This document shows positions 4,672 through 5,218 of a stretch of 5,218 nt of DNA, piece by piece. Every line of letters begins with the position of its first letter. The first letter of the stretch is position 1. Position numbers and translations under genes: made by a program. The notes below the pieces were generated by a model. That model saw only the letters and a program-made list of their open reading frames with translations, was not told the origin of the DNA and made no database searches. Source of the DNA: Candidatus Pacearchaeota archaeon (GTDB lineage Archaea > Nanobdellota > Nanobdellia > Pacearchaeales > GW2011-AR1); the NCBI GenBank assembly GCA_003694055.1, contig RFLC01000077.1:1-5218 (forward strand), written 5' to 3'.

Positions 4672-5218
4672 ATGATTGTGGGTGCATATAAAGCATTTGA
4701 CAGAGCAATGCTGAACGCGGCAAACGCAGCTGTGCGTGGATGGAATTTTGTAACTGGCGAAAGAAAAGAAGAGCTAGCGAACAAGCTTATAACTTTAGCC
4801 ACCATTTCTTCCAGTGTTGGCGCATTTAGCTTGCACCCTCTTATCGGCATCCCCCACTCGTCCCTCGCGCTTTACCTAACGCACCTCATTCACGAAACTA
4901 ATAGCGAAGTTGCCAAAGTTGAGAGAGAAGCTCTAGAGAAGTCATTGAAAGACATGGATGTTGAGGCTTCAAAAGGAGATTATCAAATGGTGAGCGCCGG
5001 TTCGTTGGCAATGACGCTTGCAGGCACGTCCTTTGCGTCTTCTGAGAAGGACCTTCCTTCAAAAGTGTTTTATGGTTCTCTTGCTCTCGCAGGATTGTTC
5101 TCTGCAGCTTCTTTTTATGTAATGCGCTCAGAAGAAAACCCTCCGTCTAGGAAAAATGTATTGTCAAGAGCATGGGAGAAAACGAAAGAAATCGCAAGCA
5201 GGGCGCGCGATTATCTTG
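4672..5218 (+). CDS. Membrane protein of unknown function (3' end outside window)
   Basis: The frame is open from ATG 4672 to the window end with no stop, giving 182 complete codons. I do not recognise a family. The N-terminus (1-38) is amphipathic and charged. Hydrophobic segments follow at about 39-60, 61-73, 106-123 and 132-151, with the two later ones flanked by charged loops. Between them lies a charged helix (75-103, TNSEVAKVEREALEKSLKD region). After the last hydrophobic segment a basic helical region begins (160-182, RKNVLSRAWEKTKEIASRAR). The pattern suggests a small multi-pass or hairpin membrane protein with long cytoplasmic helices. It starts one base after the stop of the upstream gene and has its own GGAG, so the pair forms an operon. 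Total length and C-terminal domains are unknown. Confidence 0.7.
   Translation, partial: MIVGAYKAFDRAMLNAANAAVRGWNFVTGERKEELANKLITLATISSSVGAFSLHPLIGIPHSSLALYLTHLIHETNSEVAKVEREALEKSLKDMDVEASKGDYQMVSAGSLAMTLAGTSFASSEKDLPSKVFYGSLALAGLFSAASFYVMRSEENPPSRKNVLSRAWEKTKEIASRARDYL

Overview
The window looks archaeal. The evidence is a tRNA with an intron at the canonical 37/38 position and a bulge-helix-bulge type splice site, TATA boxes about 22-30 bases upstream of almost every gene start (the spacing expected for leaderless mRNAs), no -35/-10 promoters, and a Shine-Dalgarno sequence only in front of an operon-internal gene. The lineage cannot be fixed from sequence alone. The compact layout and a tRNA-Ile with a genuine UAU anticodon would suit a reduced-genome archaeon (for example a DPANN-type lineage), but this is inference.

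Layout: (1) 1-340: left edge, with a possible gene start running off the window on the minus strand, a tandem TATA-like repeat, and no convincing gene up to 340. (2) 341-1261, minus: a DUF475/TerC-superfamily multi-pass membrane protein. (3) 1444-2490, minus: a DHH/DHHA1 phosphoesterase of the NrnA/oligoribonuclease type with every signature motif intact. (4) 2491-3163: a gene-poor stretch of about 670 bases holding an orphan IS200/IS605 (tnpB-type) right-end hairpin, a decayed second copy exactly 450 bases away, and a terminator-like hairpin, but no transposase gene. (5) 3164-3282, plus: tRNA-Ile(UAU) with a 45-nt intron. (6) 3283-4179, minus: a signal-anchored, C-terminally membrane-tethered extracytoplasmic beta-rich protein whose stop codon directly abuts the last base of the tRNA. 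(7) 4180-4406: a divergent promoter region with an inverted repeat centred on a TATA box. (8) 4407-5218, plus: a two-gene operon encoding a small charged helical protein and a membrane protein cut by the window end; I recognise neither.

The genes do not form an obvious pathway. The minus-strand genes each have their own promoter, and only the last pair is organised as an operon. The most distinctive items are the intron-containing UAU isoleucine tRNA with two mutually exclusive intron folds, the zero-gap convergence of that tRNA with a protein gene, the orphan transposon end, and the uniform leaderless promoter geometry. I found no CRISPR array, complete mobile element or defence system.
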